A DNA stretch of 6,805 nucleotides. Origin: Nocardiopsaceae bacterium (GTDB lineage: Bacteria > Actinomycetota > Actinomycetes > Streptosporangiales > Streptosporangiaceae). The first letter of the stretch is position 1; every line of letters begins with the position of its first letter. The DNA is taken from assembly GCA_031254715.1 (NCBI GenBank), contig JAIRTY010000299.1, positions 1 to 6,805 on the forward strand, in the 5' to 3' direction. Below are positions 1 to 4,955 of this stretch, piece after piece. Both the position numbers and the translations under genes were made by a program. The notes under the pieces are model-generated. The model was not told where the DNA came from. It searched no databases and worked only from the letters and a program-made list of their open reading frames with translations.

Positions 1-493
1 CTGGGCGCGGGCCCGGCGCGGCGGGACCGCCTGCGTTACCTGGCCGCGGGGCACCGGGCCGGGGGCCCGGCGGCGCCGGCGTGAACGGGACCTGCGGCTG
101 CCCCGGGGCGTCCGGACCGCCGTCGGCGGGCGCGCTGGGCGCGGGCGGGGCCGCCGCAGCCGGGGACTCGGCGGGCGCCGCCGCAGCGGCGGGGGCCGGC
201 TCGGCTGGCGCGGCTGGCGCGGGCGGCTCTGGCCGGGCCGGGGCGGCCGGAGCCGGCCGGCGGCCGCCGTCCTGGCCGGCCGCGGCAGGCGCCGCCGACT
301 GCCGCTGGCCCCTGCGCTGGCCCTGCTTGCCCGACTGCGCCGAGAACTCGTCCTTGAGCCTGCGGACGACCGGCGCCTCAATCGTGGAGGACGCCGAACG
401 CACGAACTCGCCCATTTCCTGGAGCTTGGCCATGACGGCCTTGCTCTCTACTCCGAACTCCTTCGCGAGTTCGTAAACCCGGACCTTCGCCAC
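1..493 (-). CDS. infB: Translation initiation factor IF-2, N-terminal part (runs off the left edge)
   Basis: IF-2 is the GTPase that brings initiator tRNA to the 30S subunit and promotes subunit joining. Only the first 164 codons are present, so the GTPase domain lies outside the window. Residues 1-50 form an IF-2 N-terminal (IF2_N) domain, recognisable from KVRVYELAKEFGV near the start and then a run through KLQEMGEFVRSASSTIE. After about residue 55 a Gln/Arg segment leads into a long Ala/Pro-rich, probably disordered linker, normal for actinobacterial IF-2. The start is GTG at 493, chosen because the IF2_N domain begins there and a purine-rich GAGGGAG lies a few bases upstream (499-505). 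It is the last visible gene of the rimP-nusA-ylxR-infB operon. The identification is firm from the domain plus gene order; the truncation is only the window edge. Confidence 0.95.
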   Translation of the reverse strand, partial: MAKVRVYELAKEFGVESKAVMAKLQEMGEFVRSASSTIEAPVVRRLKDEFSAQSGKQGQRRGQRQSAAPAAAGQDGGRRPAPAAPARPEPPAPAAPAEPAPAAAAAPAESPAAAAPPAPSAPADGGPDAPGQPQVPFTPAPPGPRPGAPRPGNAGGPAAPGPRP

Positions 494-644
494 TATGCTC
501 CCTCGCTCGGCCCGCTCTACCGGGCCCTCGTGGCCGGCCCGGGCACGTGCTCAGGCCGGCGTCAGACTCTCTTCATCGCCGCATGCTCATCGGGCGCTCA
601 TCACTATCGCCAACCCGCTTCCCCGGCAGTAACGCCGTTCCTCC
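494..644 (-). promoter_or_regulatory. infB leader between ylxR and infB
   Basis: This 151-bp stretch separates the ylxR stop from the infB start and contains no convincing gene. It holds the infB ribosome binding site (GAGGGAG, 499-505). Just upstream lie three short complementary segments: GGCCCG at 509-514, CGGGCC at 521-526 and GGCCCG at 536-541. The middle one can pair with either neighbour, so two mutually exclusive hairpins are possible, one ending next to the binding site. In DNA this GC-rich such pairings arise easily by chance, so a regulatory role is only a suggestion. An infB promoter could also lie here, but no clear -35/-10 pair was seen. Confidence 0.4.
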
Positions 645-974
645 TCACCTGCCCTTGCCTTCCGGCAAGGGCAGCTCCGGCCCGTGCGGATCACACAGTC
701 CGGCCAGGTATTCCCCGAGCCTGCCGGTACCTACCGGTCCCGGCACCCGCAGCGCCCGCGGGAAGGCCCGCCGCCGCTGCGCTTGCTCGAAGCACTCGTG
801 GCTGGGGTGCAGATACGCGCCCCGGCCTGGCAGCCGCGCCCGGGGATCGGGGACGACCTCATCCCCGGAAGCCACCACGCGCAACAAGTCAGACTTGGCC
901 GCACTCGCCCTGCAGCCTATACAAGTCCGGACCACCGGTCCGGACGGCACCGGCCGCAAAGACCGCCCGGTCAT
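645..974 (-). CDS. ylxR: YlxR family (DUF448) RNA-binding protein
   Basis: A 109-residue protein of the YlxR/DUF448 family, small basic proteins encoded between nusA and infB in many Gram-positive bacteria and thought to bind RNA; members have been linked to RNase P and to transcription control. The signature is clear: RTCIGCR at residues 16-22, a VVPDP strand near 40-44, GRGAYLH at 50-56 and a third conserved Cys at 61. The Cys 18/21/61 arrangement matches the family. The ATG at 974 lies 12 bases after the nusA stop, with only a weak purine-rich stretch ahead of it, suggesting dependence on nusA translation. An internal GTG (residue 14, just before RTCIGC) would give a start closer to many homologues and cannot be excluded. 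The C-terminal tail PLPEGKG is encoded by one arm of a perfect hairpin. Confidence 0.93.
   Translation of the reverse strand: MTGRSLRPVPSGPVVRTCIGCRASAAKSDLLRVVASGDEVVPDPRARLPGRGAYLHPSHECFEQAQRRRAFPRALRVPGPVGTGRLGEYLAGLCDPHGPELPLPEGKGR
649..674 (-). other. 11-bp perfect hairpin at the 3' end of ylxR
   Basis: Positions 649-659 and 664-674 are perfectly complementary around a 4-base loop (660-663). In the minus-strand mRNA the stem starts CUGCCCUUGCC and the loop reads GGAA, a GNRA-type tetraloop, which would be very stable. It overlies the last ylxR codons, with the stop codon immediately after it. No U-rich tract follows, so it is not a classic intrinsic terminator. It could be a weak terminator, a processing or stabilising stem separating the ylxR and infB parts of the transcript, or chance in GC-rich coding DNA. 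The structure is directly visible; its function is inference. Confidence 0.55.
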
Positions 975-986
975 TCTGCCGTCAGT

Positions 987-2201
987 CTACCGCGCCGATG
1001 CATCGGCGGCACCGCGCCGTGATCGCGCAACGTCACGTACCGCGGCGGTGTTCCCGCCCTCCTGCCCGGCCGCCTCGCCGGCCTCCCCGCCTGCGGGCTC
1101 ACCGGCCTCCCCGCTGCCGGCCTCACCGGGCTCGCCGCCGCCGGACTCGCGGTCGCCGGCCTCGCCGCCGCCGGACTCGCGGTCGCCGGCCTCGCCGCTG
1201 CCGGGCTCGCCAGCAACCGGCGCGGCGGGCAGGCCGGGTTCGGTATCCGGCCGGATGTCGATCTTCCAGCCGGTGAGCTTGTGCGCGAGCCTGGCGTTCT
1301 GCCCCTCCTTGCCGATGGCCAGCGACAGCTGGTAGTCGGGCACGATGACCTGCGCTACCCGGGCATCGGGGTCCACGATGATCACCCGGGACACCCGGGC
1401 CGGTGACAGGGCGTTGGCCACGAACTCGGCTGGCTCGTCCGAGTAATCGACGATATCGATCTTCTCGCCGTGCAGTTCGGCCATGACGTTGCGCACCCGG
1501 CTGCCCATCGGGCCGATGCAGGCGCCCTTCGCATTCACCCCCGGCTGCCGGGAGGCCACCGCGATCTTGGTGCGATGGCCGGCTTCGCGCGCGATGGCCA
1601 CGATCTCCACCCCGCCAGCGGCGATCTCGGGCACCTCCAGCGAGAACAGCTTCCGGACCAGGTTCGGGTGGGTGCGGGAGAGGGTCACCGATGGCCCCCG
1701 GTAGCCCTTGTGGACGCGGAGCACGTAGCAGCGAAGCCGTTCGCCGTGCTCGTACCGCTCGCCCGGCACCTGCTCCGACGGCGGCAGGATGGCCTCCAGC
1801 TTGCCCAGGTCGACCAGCACCGCCTTGGGGTCCTTGCCCTGCTGGATCACGCCGGCCACGATGTCGCCCTCGCGGCCCGCGTACTCGCCGAACGTGAGCT
1901 CGTCCTCCGCGTCGCGCAGCCGCTGCAGGATCACCTGCCGGGCGGTGGTCGCCGCGATCCGGCCGAACCCCTGCGGGGTGTCGTCCCACTCGCGGATCAC
2001 GGCGCCGTCCGGATCCGTCTCGGCGGCCCACACCGTCACGTGGCCGCTGCGCCGGTTCACCTCCACCCGGGCCGTGGGGACCGAGCCACCGGACCGGTGG
2101 TAGGCGACCAGCAGCGCATCCTCGATGGCCTTCACGACCAGGTCCAGCGAGATGTCCTTCTCGCTCTCGAGGCTGCGCAAGACGCTCAGGTCAATGTCCA
2201 T
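987..2201 (-). CDS. nusA: Transcription termination/antitermination factor NusA
   Basis: NusA binds RNA polymerase and nascent RNA and modulates pausing, termination and antitermination. The 404-residue protein starts at ATG 2201 (MDIDLSVLRSLE), preceded by a run of Gs at 2209-2214; an in-frame upstream start near 2309 would only add sequence antisense to rimP function and not NusA-like. Domains in order: N-terminal polymerase-binding domain (1 to about 110), S1 domain (about 112-178), KH1 with GPMG at 230-233, and KH2 with GKEG at 297-300. The segment GVNAKGACIGPMGSRVRNVM is typical of actinobacterial NusA. After about residue 322 comes an unusual tail of roughly 80 residues, rich in Gly, Glu and Ala, with two exact copies of GEAGDRESGG, ending in a basic segment (RDVARSRR). 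There are no E. coli-style AR1/AR2 domains. The start overlaps the rimP end by 11 bp, implying translational coupling. Confidence 0.96.
   Translation of the reverse strand: MDIDLSVLRSLESEKDISLDLVVKAIEDALLVAYHRSGGSVPTARVEVNRRSGHVTVWAAETDPDGAVIREWDDTPQGFGRIAATTARQVILQRLRDAEDELTFGEYAGREGDIVAGVIQQGKDPKAVLVDLGKLEAILPPSEQVPGERYEHGERLRCYVLRVHKGYRGPSVTLSRTHPNLVRKLFSLEVPEIAAGGVEIVAIAREAGHRTKIAVASRQPGVNAKGACIGPMGSRVRNVMAELHGEKIDIVDYSDEPAEFVANALSPARVSRVIIVDPDARVAQVIVPDYQLSLAIGKEGQNARLAHKLTGWKIDIRPDTEPGLPAAPVAGEPGSGEAGDRESGGGEAGDRESGGGEPGEAGSGEAGEPAGGEAGEAAGQEGGNTAAVRDVARSRRGAADASAR
1131..1198 (-). repeat. 30-bp tandem repeat in the nusA tail
   Basis: A 30-bp unit at 1131-1160 is repeated exactly at 1161-1190 and continues for 8 more bases to 1198. 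It is in frame and encodes the decapeptide GEAGDRESGG twice (NusA residues 336-355). The two copies are identical at every base including wobble positions, pointing to recent duplication or active homogenisation. Flanking sequence (1068-1130) carries looser GE/GEAG-type repeats in the same style, so the array probably grew by successive slippage or unequal exchange. Confidence 0.9.
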
Positions 2202-2883
2202 CGGATAACCCCCCGTCCCGCTGTCCGTCCGGGGCCGCCTCGGCGATGCCCGGCTCGCCCGCCGCATGGGCGAACTCCACCTGCACCCGGCCGACGCCGA
2301 GTTCGTCATAGCGAAATGAGCGCGGGGCGCCGTCGACGTCCAGGGTCACCTGATCGCTGGTGGCCGTGACCACCCGCCCCTGGATGCTGGCAGGCCGGGC
2401 GCGGCCGGCGTCCCGGCCGCTTCCCTCCGCCGCCAGCGGGACCGTGACCAGCCGCCCGGCCGCCCGGCGCCAGTGCTTCGGCTCGGTCAGCGGGCGGTCG
2501 ACGCCGGGAGAGGAGACTTCAAGCGTGTACGGGGCATCGCCCAGCCCGCCGTCGCGGTCGAGCACGGCCGAGACGGACCGGCTGACGTCCGCGATGTCGT
2601 CCAGGCCGACGCCGCCGTCGGCATCCACGATCACGCGCAGCAACAGCCGCCGGCCCGCGTTCCGGACCCGGACCGACTCCAGGTCCATGCCGGCCGCGGT
2701 GACGGCCGGCTCGATCACGGCCGCCAGCCGGCCGGTGTCCACCGCCCCGGCCGGGGCGGCCTGGCTCCCGGCGGTTTCCTGGCGTGACTGCGGCCGGCCG
2801 TCGCGACTGTCCCGGCGCGTCCCGGTTGCCCGACTGCCCGGGCGCCCCGGGCGTGACGGTCCGTGACCCCAGGCGCTACGCAT
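2191..2883 (-). CDS. rimP: Ribosome maturation factor RimP
   Basis: RimP binds the free 30S subunit and is needed for its efficient maturation. The 230-residue product has the family core: LAAVIEPAVTAAGMDLESV at 53-71, the D-G-G-V-G-L-D-D stretch near 88-96, and the hallmark EVSSPGVDRPL at 122-132, followed by a C-terminal SH3-like domain (about 138-205). The ATG at 2883 is preferred because an AGGAGG at 2889-2894 sits 5 bases ahead; a GTG at 2886 is only 2 bases from it. Residues 1-48 are a basic, Arg/Gly/Ser/Pro-rich extension that looks disordered and is not part of the usual domain. A low-complexity insertion at about 152-166 interrupts the C-terminal domain. It is the first gene of the operon, and its stop lies inside the start of nusA. 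Confidence 0.95.
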   Translation of the reverse strand: MRSAWGHGPSRPGRPGSRATGTRRDSRDGRPQSRQETAGSQAAPAGAVDTGRLAAVIEPAVTAAGMDLESVRVRNAGRRLLLRVIVDADGGVGLDDIADVSRSVSAVLDRDGGLGDAPYTLEVSSPGVDRPLTEPKHWRRAAGRLVTVPLAAEGSGRDAGRARPASIQGRVVTATSDQVTLDVDGAPRSFRYDELGVGRVQVEFAHAAGEPGIAEAAPDGQRDGGLSDGH

Positions 2884-3136
2884 CACGACCTCCTCGCCCG
2901 CGACCTGTGCTGTTGTCTGCTACGTGCGTGCTTCTAGCCTAACCGGGCCGCGCCGCCGGGTTGGCCTGTCTCCCCGCCGGCGCGCCCGGCCGCGGCGAGC
3001 CCGGAATCCGGCGCCGCCCGCCCGGGGACACGGGGAACCACTGCCGGCGCGCCCCGCCGGTCATGGCATGCTGGGGTGCTGCGCTGGGGGGTGCACCCGA
3101 GGCGGCAGGCGGGAGCGGCCGAGACAGGAGGGCCGG
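2884..3136. promoter_or_regulatory. Divergent intergenic region between rimP and the ferritin-like lipoprotein gene
   Basis: Two operons diverge from this 253-bp region. Near the rimP side there is a possible plus-strand promoter, TTGTCT (2913-2918), 16 bases, then TAGCCT (2935-2940). On the minus strand TAGGCT at 2941-2936 could be an overlapping -10 for rimP, though no good -35 is visible for it. The AGGAGG at 2889-2894 is the rimP ribosome binding site and the AGGAGG at 3126-3131 that of the lipoprotein gene. The rest (about 2942-3125) is GC-rich, with short inverted repeats such as GGGTGCACCC near 3090-3100, and would form a leader of roughly 190 bases if the plus promoter is real. No known riboswitch consensus was recognised. 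Promoter calls are weak because actinobacterial promoters are poorly conserved. Confidence 0.35.
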
Positions 3137-3835
3137 GTGGCTGTGCGCGGAGAGCTGCCGGCCGGGGCCTCGCCCCGGGCGGCGCCCGGAGGGCTCCCCG
3201 CTGCGCTGCGGCGTGCCCTGCTCCGGCCCCGGGCACTGCTCCCCCACCGGGCACCTCCCCCGCACCGGGCACTGCCCACCCACCGCGCACTGCTCCCCCA
3301 CCGCGCCCTGCTCCCCCACCGCACCCTGCTCCCGCGCTGGGAATTGCTCCCGCGGCGGGCACTGCTCCGGGCGGCGGTGCTGGCGGTGCCGCTGGGCGCG
3401 GCCGGCTGCAAGGGGGTCGGCGCGCTCGGTACCCCGCCCACGCCGTTGCCCGACGTGGCGGTGCTGCAGCACGCGATCACCGGCGAGGAGCTGATGATCG
3501 CGCGCTACCAGGCAGTTCTCCGCGCGGCGCCGCAACTGGCCGGCGCGCTCCGCCCGCTGCTCGGCGAGCACCGGGCGCACCTGGCGCGGCTGCGCGCCCG
3601 CGTGGTGCCGGGCGCTGGCACCCCCTCCCCGGCGGCGTCGGCCCGCACCCCGCCGACGGCTCCGGCCAGCCCGGCCGGCGCCATCGGCTACCTGCGCGCC
3701 GCCGAGGACGGCGCGGCGGCCGCGCTCACCGGCCGTCTCGGCGCTGCCTCACCGTCCCTGGCCCAGCTGCTAGCCAGCATCGCGGCCTCCGAGGCGACTC
3801 ACGCCGCCGCGCTGGGCCGGGCGGGCACCGGATGA
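3137..3835 (+). CDS. Ferritin-like domain lipoprotein with N-terminal hexapeptide repeats
   Basis: A 232-residue probable exported lipoprotein with a ferritin-like four-helix bundle. The start is taken as GTG 3137, which has a perfect AGGAGG (3126-3131) 5 bases upstream; GTG 3143 is an alternative. Residues 26-79 are nine RALLPH-like hexapeptides. They run straight into a signal peptide with an RR pair (73-74), the hydrophobic segment ALLRAAVLAVPLGA, and a lipobox ending AAGC with Cys91 as the lipidation site. The mature part carries candidate metal ligands spaced as in diiron ferritin-like proteins: E117/E118, E144 with H148, E190, and E219 with H222 (ExxH). A Pro/Ala-rich linker (158-182) separates helices 2 and 3. 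It overlaps the next gene by ATGA. Genes of this type are commonly found beside rimP in Actinobacteria; substrate and role are unknown. Metal binding is inferred from residue spacing only. Confidence 0.75.
   Translation: MAVRGELPAGASPRAAPGGLPAALRRALLRPRALLPHRAPPPHRALPTHRALLPHRALLPHRTLLPRWELLPRRALLRAAVLAVPLGAAGCKGVGALGTPPTPLPDVAVLQHAITGEELMIARYQAVLRAAPQLAGALRPLLGEHRAHLARLRARVVPGAGTPSPAASARTPPTAPASPAGAIGYLRAAEDGAAAALTGRLGAASPSLAQLLASIAASEATHAAALGRAGTG
3212..3373 (+). repeat. 18-bp minisatellite encoding RALLPH hexapeptides
   Basis: Nine consecutive 18-bp units, all in frame, starting at 3212, 3230, 3248, 3266, 3284, 3302, 3320, 3338 and 3356. They encode RALLRP, RALLPH, RAPPPH, RALPTH, RALLPH, RALLPH, RTLLPR, WELLPR and RALLRA. 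A typical unit is CGGGCACTGCTCCCCCAC. The last unit is itself the n-region of the signal peptide, so the array looks like repeated duplication of the start of the signal sequence. The units vary by a few bases, so it is older or less homogenised than the nusA repeat. Confidence 0.9.
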
Positions 3836-4299
3836 CCTCCCCGGTGGCCGCGGCGCTGCAGACGGCGCTGGCGGCCGAGCACGCGGCGGTGTACGGGTAC
3901 GGGATCGCCGGGGCGCACCTGGCCACGGTGCCGCGCCGGCTGGCAGCGGCGCGGCGGGACTGGGCGATCCACGAGGCGGCCAGGGACCGGCTCAGCGCGA
4001 TGCTCTCCGCCCGGGGCGCCGTCCCCGCTCCCGCGGCCGTGAGCTACGCGCTGCCGTTCCCGGTCCGTTCTGCCAACGCGGCAGCCGCGCTTGCGGCCCT
4101 GCTCGAGGACCGGGTGGCCACCGCCTACCTCGGCCTGGTCGCACTCACCGACCCCGGGCTGCGGGCGTTCGGTGCCCGGTCGGTCCGCACCGCCGCGGTG
4201 CGGGCGGCCGCCTGGCGCGGTCATACCGTGGCGTTTCCTGGCCTGACTGACCCCGCCGCCGGTCCGGGCCGGACGGACGCCGCCCCGGCCGGCTCGTGA
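3832..4299 (+). CDS. Ferritin-like domain protein (DUF4439)
   Basis: A 155-residue protein resembling the DUF4439 ferritin-like family. It starts at ATG 3832, overlapping the upstream stop as ATGA, so the two are probably translated as a coupled pair. Visible landmarks: helix 1 LAAEHAAVYGYGIAGAHL (13-30) with E16 and H17, helix 2 around WAIHEAARDRL with H47 and E48, and helix 3 LLEDRVATAYLGLV (90-103) with E92 and D93. The fourth helix (about 117-129) lacks an obvious carboxylate ligand, so a complete metal site is less certain than in its partner. There is no signal peptide, so it is predicted cytoplasmic, unlike the upstream lipoprotein. The last 20 residues are Pro/Ala/Gly-rich. The family is common next to rimP in Actinobacteria, with no established function. 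Confidence 0.85.
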   Translation: MTSPVAAALQTALAAEHAAVYGYGIAGAHLATVPRRLAAARRDWAIHEAARDRLSAMLSARGAVPAPAAVSYALPFPVRSANAAAALAALLEDRVATAYLGLVALTDPGLRAFGARSVRTAAVRAAAWRGHTVAFPGLTDPAAGPGRTDAAPAGS

Positions 4300-4328
4300 C
4301 CGCCGGCCAGCCGGGCCGGTCCCGGCGG
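4300..4328 (+). terminator. Possible terminator hairpin after the ferritin-like pair
   Basis: Directly after the TGA at 4297-4299, CCGCCGG (4300-4306) is perfectly complementary to CCGGCGG (4322-4328). An alternative tighter hairpin pairs CCGGCC (4303-4308) with GGCCGG (4314-4319) around a 5-base loop. No T tract follows. Its place between convergent genes fits a bidirectional terminator, but similar pairings arise easily at this GC content. Confidence 0.4.
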
Positions 4329-4333
4329 CCAAT

Positions 4334-4388
4334 CTCTCGCAGCTAAGGTCCCGCGACTAGGTCTCACGGCTAAGCTCTCGCGGCTAAC
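4334..4388. repeat. Four tandem 14-bp imperfect repeats at a convergent gene boundary
   Basis: Units lie at 4334-4347, 4348-4360, 4361-4374 and 4375-4388, with consensus close to STCTCGCGGCTAAG. The second is one base short. Each carries the CTA(A)G core, which stands out in this GC-rich sequence. The array overlaps the last few codons and stop of the small minus-strand gene; read in that direction, the repeat contains TTAG/TAG and supplies the stop codon. It is not an obvious hairpin. It may be a simple minisatellite or a row of protein-binding sites. Confidence 0.75.
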
Positions 4389-4705
4389 CCGTCCAGGCGC
4401 GCGGCCAGCACATGCTCGATCCGGTCGGCCGCCCGGCCCGGGTCGGTGCCAGGGGCGATCCGCTCCGCCCAGGACCACCAGAACCACCAGCTGCCGTCCT
4501 GGCACCGCCAGGCGTACACGTCTTCCTCCAGGCCGGTGACGGCCGGGTTGGTCACATGCAGCCTGGGCATCCGGGCCTCGGCGGCGATCACGTCCGCGCG
4601 CAGCCCGCGCTGGCTGAGGAGCCTGCCGAGGGGCTCCAGTTGTTCGAGGTTGGCCTGGCGCAGCGGGGGGGCGTCGCGGCGCTCCAGCCGCGTTGGCGTT
4701 GTCAT
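4370..4705 (-). CDS. Small tryptophan-rich protein of unknown function
   Basis: A 111-residue protein that I cannot assign to a named family, although it resembles small hypothetical proteins often seen in Actinobacteria. The ATG at 4705 has AGGGG at 4716-4712, 6 bases upstream, a good ribosome binding site. The N-terminal third looks helical (leucine-rich QANLEQLEPLGRLLSQRGL, 18-36). A central part, PRLHVTNPAVTGLEEDVYAWR (47-67), reads like beta strands and leads to the striking WWFWWSW at 73-79, then ERIAP and a final helix with regular Leu/Ala spacing. No signal peptide or clear membrane segment is seen; the Trp cluster more likely forms part of a beta sheet or ligand pocket. It is monocistronic, with its own upstream region, and its last codons lie inside the 14-bp repeat array. 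Codon use looks native, supporting a real gene. Confidence 0.75.
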   Translation of the reverse strand: MTTPTRLERRDAPPLRQANLEQLEPLGRLLSQRGLRADVIAAEARMPRLHVTNPAVTGLEEDVYAWRCQDGSWWFWWSWAERIAPGTDPGRAADRIEHVLAARLDGLAARA

Positions 4706-4716
4706 TAGTCACCCCT

Positions 4717-4771
4717 AGCGACTATGTGATGTCGCTGAGTAATGATACGAGTGTCATTCCGCGCGTGTCGG
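4717..4771 (-). promoter_or_regulatory. Probable promoter and operator-like inverted repeats upstream of the small Trp-rich gene
   Basis: Read on the minus strand there is a plausible promoter: CCGACA at 4771-4766 as -35, an 18-base spacer, and TATCAT at 4747-4742 as -10, about 40 bases before the start codon. Two inverted repeats lie on or just after it: AGCGAC (4717-4722) with GTCGCT (4731-4736), and AATGA (4741-4745) with TCATT (4754-4758). The second covers the -10 box, a usual place for a repressor site. The repeats are directly visible; the promoter assignment and any regulator are inference. Confidence 0.4.
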
Positions 4772-4790
4772 ATGGTTGCCGTAACGCCAG

Positions 4791-4891
4791 GGCGTGTCGG
4801 TCCCGCCATCACCCGCCTGACTCTCGCGTAGCTGGTCTAACTACGAAGGGTTAATTACCCAATGCTCTACGTAATTGAACCCTGACACGCC
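4791..4891. other. Structured AT-rich intergenic element with a three-way-junction fold
   Basis: GGCGTGTC (4791-4798) is perfectly complementary to GACACGCC (4884-4891). Inside are CGTAG (4827-4831) with CTACG (4841-4845), and GGGTTAATTAC (4848-4858) with GTAATTGAACCC (4871-4882, one bulged base). Together these could fold as a closing stem with two internal hairpins. The stretch at 4848-4880 is strikingly AT-rich for this window. It could be a small RNA, a leader or a set of operators; the strand is unknown. It does not fit a tRNA. Confidence 0.35.
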
Positions 4892-4923
4892 GGAGCCCGG
4901 CCCGCAGCGGGCCCTTCGGTGTC
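4884..4923 (-). terminator. Strong hairpin, probable terminator of the helD transcript
   Basis: GACA (4884-4887), CCGGAG (4890-4895) and GGCCCG (4899-4904) pair with CGGGCC (4908-4913), CTTCGG (4914-4919) and TGTC (4920-4923) around a CAG loop: 16 base pairs, one a G-U wobble, with two small bulges. It begins about 32 bases after the helD stop codon on the minus strand. There is no U tract, which is common in high-GC Actinobacteria. It may act in both directions. Confidence 0.65.
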
Positions 4924-4955
4924 CATTGTGCGGCGGATCGAGAAGAATGGCCTGC

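Noticed and set aside
2202..2309. Upstream extension of nusA by 36 residues
   Set aside because: The extra residues overlap rimP, do not look like NusA, and ATG 2201 gives the conserved N-terminus with a G-rich binding site ahead.
1470..2369. Long open frame on the plus strand opposite nusA
   Set aside because: It is antisense to a clear NusA with intact S1 and KH motifs; open antisense frames are expected at this GC content, and the translation resembles no known family.
2942..3125. Riboswitch in the lipoprotein leader
   Set aside because: GC-rich with short inverted repeats, but no match to a riboswitch core that I can recognise on either strand.
3212..3373. CRISPR array
   Set aside because: The 18-bp units are contiguous without spacers and stay in frame with a protein.
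2961..3494. Alternative frame with repeated GHCSPT-like Cys/His motifs, superficially metal-binding
   Set aside because: It is the 18-bp repeat read in the wrong frame; the other frame has the ribosome binding site, lipobox and ferritin-like ligands.
4791..4891. tRNA gene
   Set aside because: There is a closing stem and a 5-bp arm with a 9-base loop, but no T-arm with the usual GTTC loop, no proper D-arm, and the spacing is wrong.
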